A stretch of DNA of 64,000 nucleotides from an uncultured Roseovarius sp. (GCA_947496175.1 CANMBU010000002.1:930001-994000), one strand, 5' to 3'. Positions 42,994 through 52,728 are shown, counted from the stretch's first letter. Translations and numbers: made by a program. The notes: generated from the letters alone by a model not told the origin.

Positions 42994-43365
42994 TTAATAC
43001 CCATCTGCCTTGAACCCGAAAAACGCCTTGGTCAGCACCTCTTTGATTTCCCAGATGGCTTGCATGCCGTCCTTGATGAAAATCGTGTCGCCCGGCGTCA
43101 GCTCCTGCACAGCACCAGTCTCTATATCTGTGAGCGTACCGCGCCCCGACAGCACGGTCATCATCTCATCACCCTGTTCGATGCAGGCAAACCGACCCTC
43201 CGTACAGCGCCAGATGCCGGACCGGGTGGGGTGTCCAGATCCGCCCATATCCAGCCTGCCAGACGCACGAGGTGTGCCTGACAAGATCTTGTAATCACTC
43301 AGTGGATTGTCAAACGGCCAGTCCTCTAGCGGGCCGGGATCCTGACCGATCTGGTAGTGCCGCAT
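42994..43365 (-). CDS. cupin domain-containing protein
   Basis: A 123-aa protein starting at ATG 43363-43365, which overlaps the SDR stop as TGATG. It belongs to the small cupin family that resembles the (S)-ureidoglycine/EutQ-like fold: SGIWRCTEGRFACIEQGDEMMTVLSGRGTLTD and LTPGDTIFIKDGMQAIWEIKEVLTKAFF. The usual paired histidines of metal cupins are absent (EQGDEMM instead of HxH), so it may not be a metalloenzyme. Cotranscribed with the SDR. Confidence 0.8.
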   Translation of the reverse strand: MRHYQIGQDPGPLEDWPFDNPLSDYKILSGTPRASGRLDMGGSGHPTRSGIWRCTEGRFACIEQGDEMMTVLSGRGTLTDIETGAVQELTPGDTIFIKDGMQAIWEIKEVLTKAFFGFKADGY

Positions 43366-44120
43366 CACTGCAGCCTCATCGCGCCGTCGATCCGTATGAC
43401 CTCGCCATTGAGGTAGTCGCATTCGACAATGAACCGGGCAAGCGCCGCGAACTCTGCCGGATCGCCCAGCCTCTTGGGAAAGGTCACGTCCTGCGCCAGG
43501 CTGTCCTGTACCTCCTGTGGCAACCCGCGCAGCATAGGTGTGCCGAAAACGCCCGGGGCTATCGCCATCACCCGGATACCTTCGCGCGACAGGTCCCGCG
43601 CCATGGGAAGTGAGAGGCCAAATATCCCACCCTTTGACGCGCCGTAGGCTGTCTGGCCTTTCTGGGCTTCAAAGGCCGCGATTGAGGCCGTGTTGATGAT
43701 CACGCCGCGCGTGCCATCCGGGGCAGGGGTGTTCTGGGCGATTTTCTCTGCGGCCAGACGTGCCACGTTGAAACTGCCCACCAGATTGATGTCGATCACT
43801 TTCTGGAACAACTCAAGCCGATGTGGGCCGTCCTTACCCAAAGTGCGCTCTGCCGGTGCGATGCCTGCGCAGTTCACAGCGGCTGTAATGCGTCCCATGG
43901 CATCTTTGGCAGCATTAATTGCGGTTTGCACTGATGTCTCATCCGTCACGTCGGTTTCTGCGAAAGTTGCGCCGATCTCATCCGCAACCTGCGGTCCGCG
44001 CTCTGTGTCTCGGTCCAGAAGCGTCACTGCCGCACCCATCTCACGGAAATGCCGGGCTGTGGCTTCCCCAAGGCCAGAGGCGCCTCCGGTGATGATCGCG
44101 GCTGTTTCGGATAGGTGCAT
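43365..44120 (-). CDS. SDR family oxidoreductase (3-hydroxyacyl-CoA dehydrogenase type 2-like)
   Basis: A 251-aa classical short-chain dehydrogenase; the start at ATG 44118-44120 is preferred over a longer frame. Motifs: cofactor loop TGGASGLGEATA, NCAG (NCAGIAPAE), catalytic Ser in NTASIAAFEA, and YGASK with Tyr and Lys. The stretches GDGPHRLE-like (KDGPHRLELFQKVIDINLVGSFN) and APGVFGTPML resemble HSD17B10-type 3-hydroxy-2-methylbutyryl-CoA dehydrogenases. It uses NAD and acts in the cytoplasm, possibly in branched-chain or short-chain acyl-CoA oxidation. Confidence 0.88.
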   Translation of the reverse strand: MHLSETAAIITGGASGLGEATARHFREMGAAVTLLDRDTERGPQVADEIGATFAETDVTDETSVQTAINAAKDAMGRITAAVNCAGIAPAERTLGKDGPHRLELFQKVIDINLVGSFNVARLAAEKIAQNTPAPDGTRGVIINTASIAAFEAQKGQTAYGASKGGIFGLSLPMARDLSREGIRVMAIAPGVFGTPMLRGLPQEVQDSLAQDVTFPKRLGDPAEFAALARFIVECDYLNGEVIRIDGAMRLQ

Positions 44121-44178
44121 GGGTGGCTCCGTTTCAGGAAATGAACATTTGTTCAGATAACGGGGATCATGCGGCCTG

Positions 44179-45255
44179 TCAAAGCCGGGCGCGCAGCCAC
44201 CTGGCACTGAGACCCAGACCGACCACCGTGATCAGAATTCGAAAAATATGGTGCAATGTGACAAAAGCCGGGTTCGCCGACAGGCTGAGGGCCACCAGAG
44301 ACATTTCCGTCACTCCGCCTGGGGCAAAGCTGATGAGCAGGACATCAAAAGGCTGATCCAGTGGCCCCATCAGAGCCATGGCAAATCCAGCGGCGATGGC
44401 CAGCATCCCACCGACCGATAAAGCCGTCAGCCATAGGCCTTTAAACAGCAAGGCTTTGGTAAGTCCGGTGAACCGCATGCCAAGGGCCGTGCCTACGATA
44501 ATCTGGGCCGTGTCCACCAACCACTGTGGCACATCGAGATGCAAGAGGCCGGTGAGCGACAGGATCGCAGCGATGGCCATCGGGCCGGTCAGTTGCTTGG
44601 CAGGAAGACGCAGGACCTGCCCCAAAACGATCCCTGTGATACCTGCCAGCGCAATCCAGGGGAGGGCGGACCACGGCACATTTGGCCGGGCCAGTGTCAT
44701 ACCCGCTGAACTTCCAACGGGTTCGCCCAACCAGAGCGACAACCCGATGGGTAAGAGCGTCACCACGGCGACAACACGCAGGAATTGCTGCAACGTCAGG
44801 CGGGCCGCATCTGCTCCGGCGTCTTCTCCCATGGCGATGGATTCAAAAAGTCCGCCCGGAGCGGCGCCGTAAAACGCTGTGGGCCTGTCATAGCCGCCGA
44901 AATGGTGCAGGATGACATACCCAAACCCGTGTGCCAGAACGACAAAAGCGGTCAGAGCGGCAAAGCTCAGCATCAGCTGCGGCGCATCAGAAAACAGCTC
45001 CGGCGTAACCTGTGCGCCGATCATCAGGCCGATGATGGCAATGAAAGCAAGCCGCAGCCAGGATGGGAACTGGTAATCAGATGGCAGATGTTGGGGCCCA
45101 AGCGTCGCCACCAAAGATGCTGCCAGCAACGGCCCAAGAAGATATGGCAAGGGAAGGTTGAGCGCCACGGCAGCAAACGCAGAACATGCCCCAAGGGCCA
45201 AAAGGATCAAAGTGGTGAGGGAATGTCCCATTCCCCTTTCAAGCACCGCCAACAT
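44179..45255 (-). CDS. AbrB family membrane protein
   Basis: A 358-aa protein with about ten membrane helices arranged as two similar halves, typical of the AbrB duplication family (formerly labelled ammonia monooxygenase). Family features are LPLPYLLGPLLAAS and GLFESIAMGEDAGADAARLTLQQFLRVVAVV in the first half, and FAPGGVTEMSLVALSLSANPAFVTLHHIFRILI in the second. The first possible ATG is used; an alternative lies at 45231. The transport substrate or role is unknown. It stands alone between the SDR and the molybdenum hydroxylase genes. Confidence 0.85.
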   Translation of the reverse strand: MLAVLERGMGHSLTTLILLALGACSAFAAVALNLPLPYLLGPLLAASLVATLGPQHLPSDYQFPSWLRLAFIAIIGLMIGAQVTPELFSDAPQLMLSFAALTAFVVLAHGFGYVILHHFGGYDRPTAFYGAAPGGLFESIAMGEDAGADAARLTLQQFLRVVAVVTLLPIGLSLWLGEPVGSSAGMTLARPNVPWSALPWIALAGITGIVLGQVLRLPAKQLTGPMAIAAILSLTGLLHLDVPQWLVDTAQIIVGTALGMRFTGLTKALLFKGLWLTALSVGGMLAIAAGFAMALMGPLDQPFDVLLISFAPGGVTEMSLVALSLSANPAFVTLHHIFRILITVVGLGLSARWLRARL

Positions 45256-45303
45256 GGCAGGGCAAGAGGCGACACTAAGCTTGCATCACAACGCCTTAAA
45301 ATC

Positions 45304-47544
45304 TCACGCAAATTGAACGAATTCTGAGAATGGCATTTCACGCATGCGTTCTCCGGTCAGCGCAAAGATTGCGGATGCAAGGGCCGGGGCCGCGGGGGGC
45401 ACGGGTGGCTCGCCGACACCCAGGACTCTGTCTCCGTTCTCAAGACCTCGCACGGTGATCTCGGGGCACTGGTTGATCCGCATGGAGGGGTAGAGGTCGT
45501 AATTTTCCTGCTCGGCCACACCATCTTCATAGGTGATTTCGCCAAACATTGCGTGGCCCAGCCCAAAGATGACGCCACCTGCGACGTTGTTCTCAAAATT
45601 CACGGGGTCTACAACTGTGCCCACTTCGGCGGCCACCCAGACGTCAGTGATGCGCAGGCCGTCTTCGGTTTGCCTGACGTCAACAACTTCGGCACAGGGC
45701 ACGCCAAATGATTTGGTGAAGGCCACGCCGCGACCTGTGCCAGCGCTGGGAACGGGGCCAGACCAGTTTGACATTTCGCCAATGGCTTCGAGCACTTTTT
45801 GAGACAACGGATCATTGCAAAGCCGGAGCCGTTCTTCCAGCGGATCAGCCCCCGCCGCATGGATTAACTCATCCAGCCCCGCATTGTAGAAAAACCCGTT
45901 GGAGGACGCCCCCACAGACCGCCACGAACTGATCGGAGCCAGCTCTGGGGCGCGGTACCCGGTGACGCGATGATGCGGTATTGCGAAGGGTTGTTCAAAG
46001 GCCCCGGCCACAATCTGGCTGTCGGGTCCGGGCACAGTCTGGTTCTGGCGCGCCATTTGCGATCCGGTCACTGAGGGCATGGCAATGGAGAGGTCATAAG
46101 CCTCGACCTTGCCCTCTTTCACCGATCCACGCATCCGGGCCATGGCGACCTGACGCGGGAAGTCATGCAACATATCTTCTTCGCGCGAATAGGTGAGCTT
46201 GACCGGCGTACCCTTCAATTGCATCGCGATTTCAGTGGCTTGTTTGACAACTTCATCTTCAAGCCGATGCCCGAAACTGCCGCCGATCATCTGTCCATGC
46301 ACTTTGATCTGATCAGGCGACAGCCCGGTAAGACGCGCCACGTTGGCCTGAAGGAAGCGCGGCACCTGTGTGCCAGTCCACACCTCAGCGCCATCGTTAT
46401 CCACACGCACAACCGCATTGAGCGGCTCCAGCGGCGCATGGGCGAGATACGGAGCGCGGTATTCGGCAGTCATCGCATCGGACCCCAAAGCGGTGTCCAC
46501 GTCGCCGTCATCGCGTTTGCGGCTGTCTGCTGCGCTATCGTTGAAACTGTCGGAGAGCGCCTGCCAATGCGCCTCCATCGTGTCGGGCATCGGACCTTTG
46601 GGCCAGCTTGCCTCTATCGCACGCGCCCCTTGGATGGCGCGCCAGGTGTTGTCGGCGATGATGCCAAGGCCCCCGGTGATTTCGACCACCGAACTCACAC
46701 CTCGGATCTTGAACGCCTCAGAGGTATCATATTTGCCCAAACCACCCCCCTGCGACGGGTTCATCAAGACGGTGGCATGCACCATGCCGGGCATGGACAT
46801 GTCGATGCCGTAGTCCTGAGTGCCGGTAGATTTGGGCAAGATGTCGAGCCTTTGTGTCTCTTTGCCGATCAACCGCCACTCAGACGGCTCCCGCAGCGGC
46901 ACGTCCTGTACCGGGTCCAGGGTTGCGGCACGGGCGGCAAGCTCGGTGTAGGGCAGGCGGCTGTCATCGGGCAGGATCACGGCACCAGACTGCGTGCGCA
47001 AGTCAGATACAGGCACGCCGCTTTGCTCTGCCGCGGCCAGTTTGAGCGTTTCGCGAGCCGAGGCCCCCGCCGCGCGCAGTTTGTCAAAGCCGTCAGGAAT
47101 GGTGGTTGATCCGCCCGTGATCTGCAGGCCGATGAATTTCGAAGCAGCAGAGACAGCGATTTGTGCCGTGTCCTGCATAAACCCGCCTGCTGGCACGAGA
47201 AACTCAGAGGCTTCTTCTGCCAAAGCCTTGTTCCAGTAGGCCATATCCGGAGCGCCTGGAGTGACCGAAATCTGATCCAGCTCCACGTCAAGTTCCTCGG
47301 CAATCAATAGCGCCTGCGCATGGTAAGCGCCCTGGCCCTTATCTGCGCGCGGTGTGATCAAAGTGATCCCATCCGGCGTGATCAAAACATAGGGCGACAG
47401 AGCCGCGTCACCTTTGTTGAGGTTGGCCAGAAGCGGGTTCTTGTAAGGAGTCCTGTACCGCCATGTGCCAAAGGCCACACCGCCCGCCACAGCCACCGCT
47501 CCGACAAGAAGCGTCCGACGCGTGATCTTTTCCAAACGGCTCAT
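45304..47544 (-). CDS. molybdopterin-binding aldehyde/isoquinoline oxidoreductase, large subunit
   Basis: A 746-aa protein starting at ATG 47542-47544, directly after the small-subunit stop. A Tat signal (RRTLLVGAVAVAGGVAFG) indicates export. It belongs to the xanthine dehydrogenase family, IorB-like branch: the repeated MoCo regions are recognisable (GIDMSMPGMVHATVLMNPSQGG, GQMIGGSFGHRLEDEVVKQA, SWRSVGASSNGFFYNAGLDEL, and GVGEPPVPPAAPALASAIFALTGERMR with the Glu of the active site). It should hydroxylate an aldehyde or N-heterocycle in the periplasm with its [2Fe-2S] partner. No cytochrome gene adjoins. Confidence 0.9.
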   Translation of the reverse strand: MSRLEKITRRTLLVGAVAVAGGVAFGTWRYRTPYKNPLLANLNKGDAALSPYVLITPDGITLITPRADKGQGAYHAQALLIAEELDVELDQISVTPGAPDMAYWNKALAEEASEFLVPAGGFMQDTAQIAVSAASKFIGLQITGGSTTIPDGFDKLRAAGASARETLKLAAAEQSGVPVSDLRTQSGAVILPDDSRLPYTELAARAATLDPVQDVPLREPSEWRLIGKETQRLDILPKSTGTQDYGIDMSMPGMVHATVLMNPSQGGGLGKYDTSEAFKIRGVSSVVEITGGLGIIADNTWRAIQGARAIEASWPKGPMPDTMEAHWQALSDSFNDSAADSRKRDDGDVDTALGSDAMTAEYRAPYLAHAPLEPLNAVVRVDNDGAEVWTGTQVPRFLQANVARLTGLSPDQIKVHGQMIGGSFGHRLEDEVVKQATEIAMQLKGTPVKLTYSREEDMLHDFPRQVAMARMRGSVKEGKVEAYDLSIAMPSVTGSQMARQNQTVPGPDSQIVAGAFEQPFAIPHHRVTGYRAPELAPISSWRSVGASSNGFFYNAGLDELIHAAGADPLEERLRLCNDPLSQKVLEAIGEMSNWSGPVPSAGTGRGVAFTKSFGVPCAEVVDVRQTEDGLRITDVWVAAEVGTVVDPVNFENNVAGGVIFGLGHAMFGEITYEDGVAEQENYDLYPSMRINQCPEITVRGLENGDRVLGVGEPPVPPAAPALASAIFALTGERMREMPFSEFVQFA

Positions 47545-47545
47545 C

Positions 47546-48004
47546 CTAGACCTCCCGCAGTTTCGACGCCGCTGTCTTGATCGCCGCGCTGATGCGGGGG
47601 TAGGTGCCACAGCGACAGAGGTTGCCAGACATGGCGTCGTCGATATCCTGATCCGAGGGGTTTGGCGTTTCTGCAAGCAGCGCGGCGGCCTGCATGATCT
47701 GACCAGACTGACAATACCCACATTGTGCCACCTGATGGTCGATCCAGGCGGATTGCACTGCGTGCAAAGCCTCTGGCGTGCCAAGCCCCTGAATGGTTGT
47801 CACATCCCCCCAGACGTCGCCTGCCAGCACTTGGCAAGAGCGCACGGCTTCGCCATCAATATGTACTGTACAGGCACCACATTGCGCGATGCCACAGCCA
47901 TATTTGACACCTGTGATGCCAAGCTCATCTCGCAAAACCCAAAGAAGCGGCATGTCGTCTTCGACATCCACTTCATGACGTTTTCCATCAACGGTGATCT
48001 GCAT
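47546..48004 (-). CDS. [2Fe-2S] subunit of the molybdenum hydroxylase
   Basis: A 152-aa protein; the start at ATG 48002-48004 has AGGAG six nt upstream, while the frame runs on to 48058. The N-terminal plant-ferredoxin-type cluster is [21 protein letters not shown]; the C-terminal helical cluster domain has QCGYCQSGQ and [10 protein letters not shown]. It transfers electrons from the molybdenum centre of the subunit encoded 1 bp downstream. No signal peptide; such subunits are exported bound to the Tat-dependent large subunit. Confidence 0.93.
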   Translation of the reverse strand: MQITVDGKRHEVDVEDDMPLLWVLRDELGITGVKYGCGIAQCGACTVHIDGEAVRSCQVLAGDVWGDVTTIQGLGTPEALHAVQSAWIDHQVAQCGYCQSGQIMQAAALLAETPNPSDQDIDDAMSGNLCRCGTYPRISAAIKTAASKLREV

Positions 48005-48146
48005 GGCGGTCTCCTGAACACCACCCCCGTGCCCGGACTGAGACATGAACGATACCATGTCTCACTATCGGCACGAAGCTGTTTCTGAACCATTTAGTTT
48101 AGAGGGCGAAGTTTCGCCAGCTTAAACGAAGAAAAGTGATGCTGCG

Positions 48147-49049
48147 TCACCGCGCGCGCACCAAAAGGATAAGCCCCAAAGACACAAGCCCGATCCCGGC
48201 CCATTCCAGGGGCACGGGAATTTCTCCTAACACCGGTATGGCGAGGACAGCCGCCGTGGCAGGCACAGCGGCGGAAAACCCGGCCGTGCAATTCGGGCCA
48301 AGGTGATTGGCGGCCAGCGAAAAGAGGATAACGGCGAGAAACCCCGGTCCCAACCCTTGGAACAAAGCCTGGCCGAGGATTGTGCTAAACGGCGTTTCTG
48401 CCATGCCGCTGGGTAGGAAGAGGGCCCAGATCGGCAAGAAGAGCAAGGCGTTTGGAATATTGACCAGCACCAGTGCCTGACGCGGTTTCACCTTCCAGTG
48501 TCTCAGGCTGAAAATATAGATGGACTGTATGGCGGCGGATGTGAGGAACAAGGCAATGCCGAGCCACACATTGCCGTTCCCGGCCCCGACCCCGGTTGAG
48601 CCGACCAAAACAGCGCCGATAACGATCATGGCCAGTGCCGCAGCCTGCATCCGGCCCGGCAATTGATGGCTGACATAGGCAACCAAAGCGCCAGTGAAGA
48701 TGGGCAGTGCGCCATTCGAAAAGACACCTGCATACGCAACCGAGGCCTCGCTCAGGCCAAGATACATACACATCGTGTAGATCATGCCCGGCCCGGTCAT
48801 CGACAGCAACGCCGCTGCCCAGATCGGTAGGTGACGTGGCCACCAGGCCCACAGGAAAGGCAGGCAGATGACTCCCGCCACAGTGAAACGCAGCGCCGCA
48901 ATATCACCCGCAGTCAGAGTGGTTTGCACGCCAGCGCGGGAAAACACGAAAAACGCGGACCAGATAATCAAAACCGCCACCGCACTGGCAATGCCAAGCG
49001 ATACGTTCTGCACCTGATCTGCGTTGGGTTGGGATTGGAGCTGCGCCAT
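48147..49049 (-). CDS. EamA/DMT family transporter
   Basis: A 300-aa protein with ten membrane helices in two EamA repeats (FFVFSRAGVQTTLTAGDIAALRFTVAGVI in the first, YIFSLRHWKVKPRQALVLVNIPNALLFLP in the second). It probably exports or imports a metabolite; the family does not allow substrate prediction. It stands alone on the minus strand. Confidence 0.88.
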   Translation of the reverse strand: MAQLQSQPNADQVQNVSLGIASAVAVLIIWSAFFVFSRAGVQTTLTAGDIAALRFTVAGVICLPFLWAWWPRHLPIWAAALLSMTGPGMIYTMCMYLGLSEASVAYAGVFSNGALPIFTGALVAYVSHQLPGRMQAAALAMIVIGAVLVGSTGVGAGNGNVWLGIALFLTSAAIQSIYIFSLRHWKVKPRQALVLVNIPNALLFLPIWALFLPSGMAETPFSTILGQALFQGLGPGFLAVILFSLAANHLGPNCTAGFSAAVPATAAVLAIPVLGEIPVPLEWAGIGLVSLGLILLVRAR

Positions 49050-49104
49050 GCGCCACCAGTGTCAGACGGTTCTGGGACTGTCCAGCCTCTGAAAACTGAC
49101 GGGT

Positions 49105-49140
49105 GACAAAAGAAACGCGCCGGCGGAGGGGCCGGCGCGT
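49105..49140 (-). terminator. rho-independent terminator of the Amt operon
   Basis: A perfect 10-bp GC-rich stem (49115-49124 with 49131-49140) and a 6-nt loop. On the minus strand it is followed by TTTCTTTTGTC. It lies 23 bp after the stop of the 76-aa membrane protein gene. Confidence 0.85.
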
Positions 49141-49162
49141 CCGAGGGCGATAAGACGGTCGC

Positions 49163-49393
49163 CTATTCGTGCGCTTCTTCTTCAAAAACGCGCTTTAGCC
49201 TCTCCGGACTTTTTGCGGCAGCCTCATCCGCCTCCATCTCACGTCTTTCAATCCCGGCCTGCACGATGTGAAACAGAAGCCAGAGTGCCACTCCGACGAT
49301 CACAAGGATCATTTCTGTGCCCACCATTGGATAGATTGGGCCGATTTGCGACAGGTCTGCACCTGCCCAGGTTTCAACTGAAGTTGTAGACAT
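49163..49393 (-). CDS. small single-helix membrane partner of the Amt transporter
   Basis: A 76-aa protein starting at the second of two adjacent ATGs (49391-49393), better spaced from AGGAG. It has a periplasmic N-terminus (WAGADLSQIGPIYPMVGT), one membrane helix (EMILVIVGVALWLLFHIV) and a charged cytoplasmic tail (IERREMEADEAAAKSPERLKRVFEEEA). It is the only other gene of the Amt operon, in the place where glnK usually sits. No named family recognised. It could be a subunit or regulator of the transporter. Confidence 0.7.
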   Translation of the reverse strand: MSTTSVETWAGADLSQIGPIYPMVGTEMILVIVGVALWLLFHIVQAGIERREMEADEAAAKSPERLKRVFEEEAHE

Positions 49394-49406
49394 CATTCGC
49401 TCCTAT

Positions 49407-50843
49407 CTATGTTAGCAGTCCGAGACGCTTGGCCTCTTCGATATCAGCCTGCGAGATTGCAATCGCGTCCATTTCCTCGGCGATTTCCTCGCTCATATCG
49501 AGACCGACAAGTTCAACCGCTGGCGGCACACGCAGCATGCCGAGCCCCATCAGGATTTTTGAGACGATCCACGCTGGAATAAAGCCCAGAACGATGAACA
49601 TGATGCACGCGCCCATGAACTGACCCCACGGTGTGATGACCGCAACGGTTTCATGATAGGCCGCTGTTGCTGGGTGACCCCAAAGCATGAAGCCACAGAT
49701 CACGAGGCCGATGAAGCCTGCGTAGCCGTGCACGGCGATCGCACCAACCGGATCGTCGATCTTGAACTTGCGCTCGACCCAGAAGTGAAGCTTGTAGGCA
49801 CAGACCGCGCCGATACCACCAATGATCATGGCTTGGATCGGGTGATAAAGGTCATTGCCCGCCGAGGCTGTGATCACCCCTGCCAGACCGGCCGAATAGG
49901 TCCAGAATGCTTCGCCCTTAGATACCACATATCCCGCCAACAGGCCGCCGGATAGAGACATCAGGAAGTTGAAGACAATCGCGGAAAGTGTTGTTGGTGT
50001 TAAGTAAATCGTTGTCGCAGTAAAGTTCACGACACCTTCGGCTCCGCCCAGTGACTGGTGGTCGATGATCGGCACGTTACAGGCCACGTAGAAGCCCCAG
50101 AACCCGCAATAAATCAGGAAAAGACCGATTGTGACCAGCCACTTGTTGTGCGGGTTGATGTTGCGTGGGGTGCCATCAGGGGCAAACTTGCCGATCCTCG
50201 GCCCCAACACACAGACCACACCGAGGGCGAAACCGCCTGCGATGGCATGGATTACACCAGATGCATAGGCATCGTGATAGCCCAGTTGCGTGACCATCCA
50301 GCCATCTGGGTGCCAGCCCCAGGCCGCGTCGATGATCCAAGTGCATGAACCGATGACAACGGCAAGGATCCAGAAGGCTGATGGCCGGATACGTTCTATG
50401 GTCGCGCCAGAAACAATGGAGGCTGCGGTCCATGAAAAGAGCAAGAATGCCGCCCAGAACACACCGTTGAGACGGTTCCAGAAGCCATTGCCAAGTTCAA
50501 CGCCATATCCTTGTGCGGACTCCAGTGCCGGTCCAGGGCCACCTAGGTGCGTGCCCATCAACTCTGACCACGGCACAGCATTGTCAGACTGTGTTATGCC
50601 GCCTGTGATGCCAGGCCCGTTTGGGAAGGCAAAGTAAATCCACCACCCAAAGAAGAAGAACGTCACCGTCACCAGCGGAATGAGCATGGTGTTCTTCATC
50701 AAAGTGTGAACGTGATTTTTGTGACGTGTCGCGCCGACCTCATACATACAAAAGCCGACGTGAATCAAAAACATCAGCGGAATGGTGATCCAGTAGTAAA
50801 ATTCGGTAAAGATCACCGTAAGCGCACCGATATCGGTATCCAT
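49407..50843 (-). CDS. ammonium/methylammonium transporter (Amt family)
   Basis: A 478-aa protein with eleven helices. The twin-histidine pore motif is present: first His in YASGVIHAIAGGFALG, second in AVHGYAGFIGL. The conserved Asp precedes it (YHDAYASGVIH). It begins with MDTDIGALTVIFTEFYYWITIPLMFLIHVGF, unlike the cleaved N-terminus of AmtB, and the C-terminal tail is long (EEIAEEMDAIAISQADIEEAKRLGLLT). It belongs to a divergent Amt branch, and whether it moves ammonium, methylamine or another cation is open. It is operonic with a small single-helix protein instead of GlnK. Confidence 0.88.
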   Translation of the reverse strand: MDTDIGALTVIFTEFYYWITIPLMFLIHVGFCMYEVGATRHKNHVHTLMKNTMLIPLVTVTFFFFGWWIYFAFPNGPGITGGITQSDNAVPWSELMGTHLGGPGPALESAQGYGVELGNGFWNRLNGVFWAAFLLFSWTAASIVSGATIERIRPSAFWILAVVIGSCTWIIDAAWGWHPDGWMVTQLGYHDAYASGVIHAIAGGFALGVVCVLGPRIGKFAPDGTPRNINPHNKWLVTIGLFLIYCGFWGFYVACNVPIIDHQSLGGAEGVVNFTATTIYLTPTTLSAIVFNFLMSLSGGLLAGYVVSKGEAFWTYSAGLAGVITASAGNDLYHPIQAMIIGGIGAVCAYKLHFWVERKFKIDDPVGAIAVHGYAGFIGLVICGFMLWGHPATAAYHETVAVITPWGQFMGACIMFIVLGFIPAWIVSKILMGLGMLRVPPAVELVGLDMSEEIAEEMDAIAISQADIEEAKRLGLLT

Positions 50844-51342
50844 TAACTGTCCTCCTGTTTGCGGGGCGTTTGCTGATGTTTTAGGGGTTCGCTTTCGAAC
50901 CAGAGCAAATCGCCCGTGTCTTGTGTCCCGGCTCGATCGAGCCTCATTCGCCCCGTCTTTGCTTGGGGGAAGACAAGGCGAACGCAGAGCAAGTTTGCCT
51001 ATTAAATATGCAGTTAGCTAGAAAAAAGAGCAGATTTGAAAAATTTTCTTCCCTAAATGAATAAAATATTCCCTGTTTGCAAAGCCTTGCGCTGCGCGGC
51101 TCAAAGTTCCGGTGTCGTCCGGCACGACCTTACAGTGACGCTTTCAACTTGAGTTTTGGCGGATTTCAAAATGCGTAACGCCATTTTTCCGCGACGCGCC
51201 TCGTCCAAGGAAGACCTGAAAAAGCGCTTAAAAGCGTTCGACCCAAAACCTGCATCACAGCTTTGGGTCGAATGCAGCGCAAGATATGCGTGTCGCGTGC
51301 GCTTTGCCTTTATCTGATGTCTCAGGTTAAAGTCAGGACGCT
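50844..51342. other. 499-bp intergenic region upstream of the Amt operon
   Basis: It holds the Amt promoter and a 14-bp palindrome GGCTCGATCGAGCC at 50930-50943. An AT-rich stretch lies at 51000-51080. No coding frame is supported, and no tRNA or known riboswitch was recognised. Confidence 0.45.
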
Positions 51343-52707
51343 TTAGGGCTGATAGTGTTCGTCCGCGATCTCGAGCGTTCGATCAAGTATGTCCAACCCG
51401 AGATCCAGATCCTCACGACTAATATTCAATGGTGGTGTGAGGCGAATGCAGTTCGAAAAGAATGACAGATAAAGCCCTTCATTCATTGCAAATTTCATCA
51501 TCTCGGACATGGGCGCAGCAGCGTCTCCCTTGGCTGCGAAGGGCACCAGCATCTCGCGGGTGTCTCGGTTTTTGACCAACTCGATCGCGTTGAACATGCC
51601 CTTGCCACGAATGTCGCCAATGCAAGGATGCTTGTCGGCCAGCTTGGCCAGTTCTGCCCGCAGATAGTCTCCAGAAGCGGTCGCTTGCGCCAGAGTGCCT
51701 TCTTCCTGCATGGCGCGAATGGCCGCGACGCCAGAGGCACAGGCGAGTGGGTGACCGGCATAGGTCAGACCGCCGGGAAGAGGATAGTCCTTCAGCCAGT
51801 CGGCCAGTGCTTTGGAGACAGACATCGTGCCCAATGGGACATAGCCCGAATTGATCCCCTTGGCGGAGCTGAGGATATCCGGTGCTACGTCCCAGTGATC
51901 GCAGGCAAACCATTTTCCGGTGCGTCCAAACCCGGCCATAACCTCATCAAAGATTAGCAAAATCCCATGACGGTCACAGGTCTCTCGGATGGATTGCAAA
52001 TAGCCATCGGGGGGTACAAGAATGCCGTTGGTGCCCACAATCGGCTCCAAAATCACCGCGGCCACAGTTTGCGGGTTTTCGTACATCAATAGCTCTTCAA
52101 GATGCGGCCCCCCCTGGCTCACCGGGCAGTTTGCGCTGTCGGTGTGTCCCATTGGGCAGCGATAGCAGTAGGGGTCCAGCATGCGCACCACGCCCGGCAT
52201 GTCGCCACGGGTCAGATGGTGGCGCGGATCGCCCGTCAGGCTCAGCGTGCCGCCGGTGGCGCCGTGATAGCTGCGATAGCGCGCGATGATCTTGGAGCGG
52301 CCTGTGTAGTGCCGCGCCAGCCGGATCGCCAATTCATTGGCCGCAGAACCGCCTGTGGTGAAAAAGGTGGAGGTGATCGGCTCTGGCGTGATCTCGGTCA
52401 TGAGGGCTGCCAGCTCTGAGCGCACATCTGACCCCATGGCCGGGCCGATATAGCATAGTTTGTTCGCCTGATCCTTGATCGCCTGCACGATCTTGGGGTG
52501 CTGATGGCCCAGGTTGGCGTTCACCAGTTGCGATTGGAAATCCAAGTAACGCTTGCCTGTGCTGTCCCAGAACCAGCTTCCTTCAGCGCCTGTAATCACC
52601 GGCGGCTTGCTGCCTTGCTTGGACCAGCTTTGCAGATAGTGATTGGCGTGCATCTCCTGCACCCAGTCGGGATCATGCGTCGGATATTCATTTGAAAATT
52701 CAGACAT
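51343..52707 (-). CDS. class III aminotransferase (aspartate aminotransferase family)
   Basis: A 454-aa PLP enzyme starting at ATG 52705-52707. Family features: TGGSAANELAIRLARHYTGRSKIIARYRSYHGAT, the PLP-ring Asp in LLIFDEVMAGFGRTGKWFA, and the Schiff-base Lys in LSSAKGINSGYVPLG. It transfers an amino group between an omega-amine or amino acid and a keto acid. The closest known types include beta-alanine and taurine aminotransferases. It is the last gene of the operon of enolases and DddQ-like cupins (21 bp gap), so it may process an amino product from that pathway. Confidence 0.9.
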   Translation of the reverse strand: MSEFSNEYPTHDPDWVQEMHANHYLQSWSKQGSKPPVITGAEGSWFWDSTGKRYLDFQSQLVNANLGHQHPKIVQAIKDQANKLCYIGPAMGSDVRSELAALMTEITPEPITSTFFTTGGSAANELAIRLARHYTGRSKIIARYRSYHGATGGTLSLTGDPRHHLTRGDMPGVVRMLDPYCYRCPMGHTDSANCPVSQGGPHLEELLMYENPQTVAAVILEPIVGTNGILVPPDGYLQSIRETCDRHGILLIFDEVMAGFGRTGKWFACDHWDVAPDILSSAKGINSGYVPLGTMSVSKALADWLKDYPLPGGLTYAGHPLACASGVAAIRAMQEEGTLAQATASGDYLRAELAKLADKHPCIGDIRGKGMFNAIELVKNRDTREMLVPFAAKGDAAAPMSEMMKFAMNEGLYLSFFSNCIRLTPPLNISREDLDLGLDILDRTLEIADEHYQP

Positions 52708-52728
52708 GTCAGGGGTCCTCAACAGGGG

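Noticed and set aside
50844-51342. A riboswitch or small RNA in the Amt upstream region
   Set aside because: Only a short palindrome and AT-rich DNA are visible; no known riboswitch core could be recognised.
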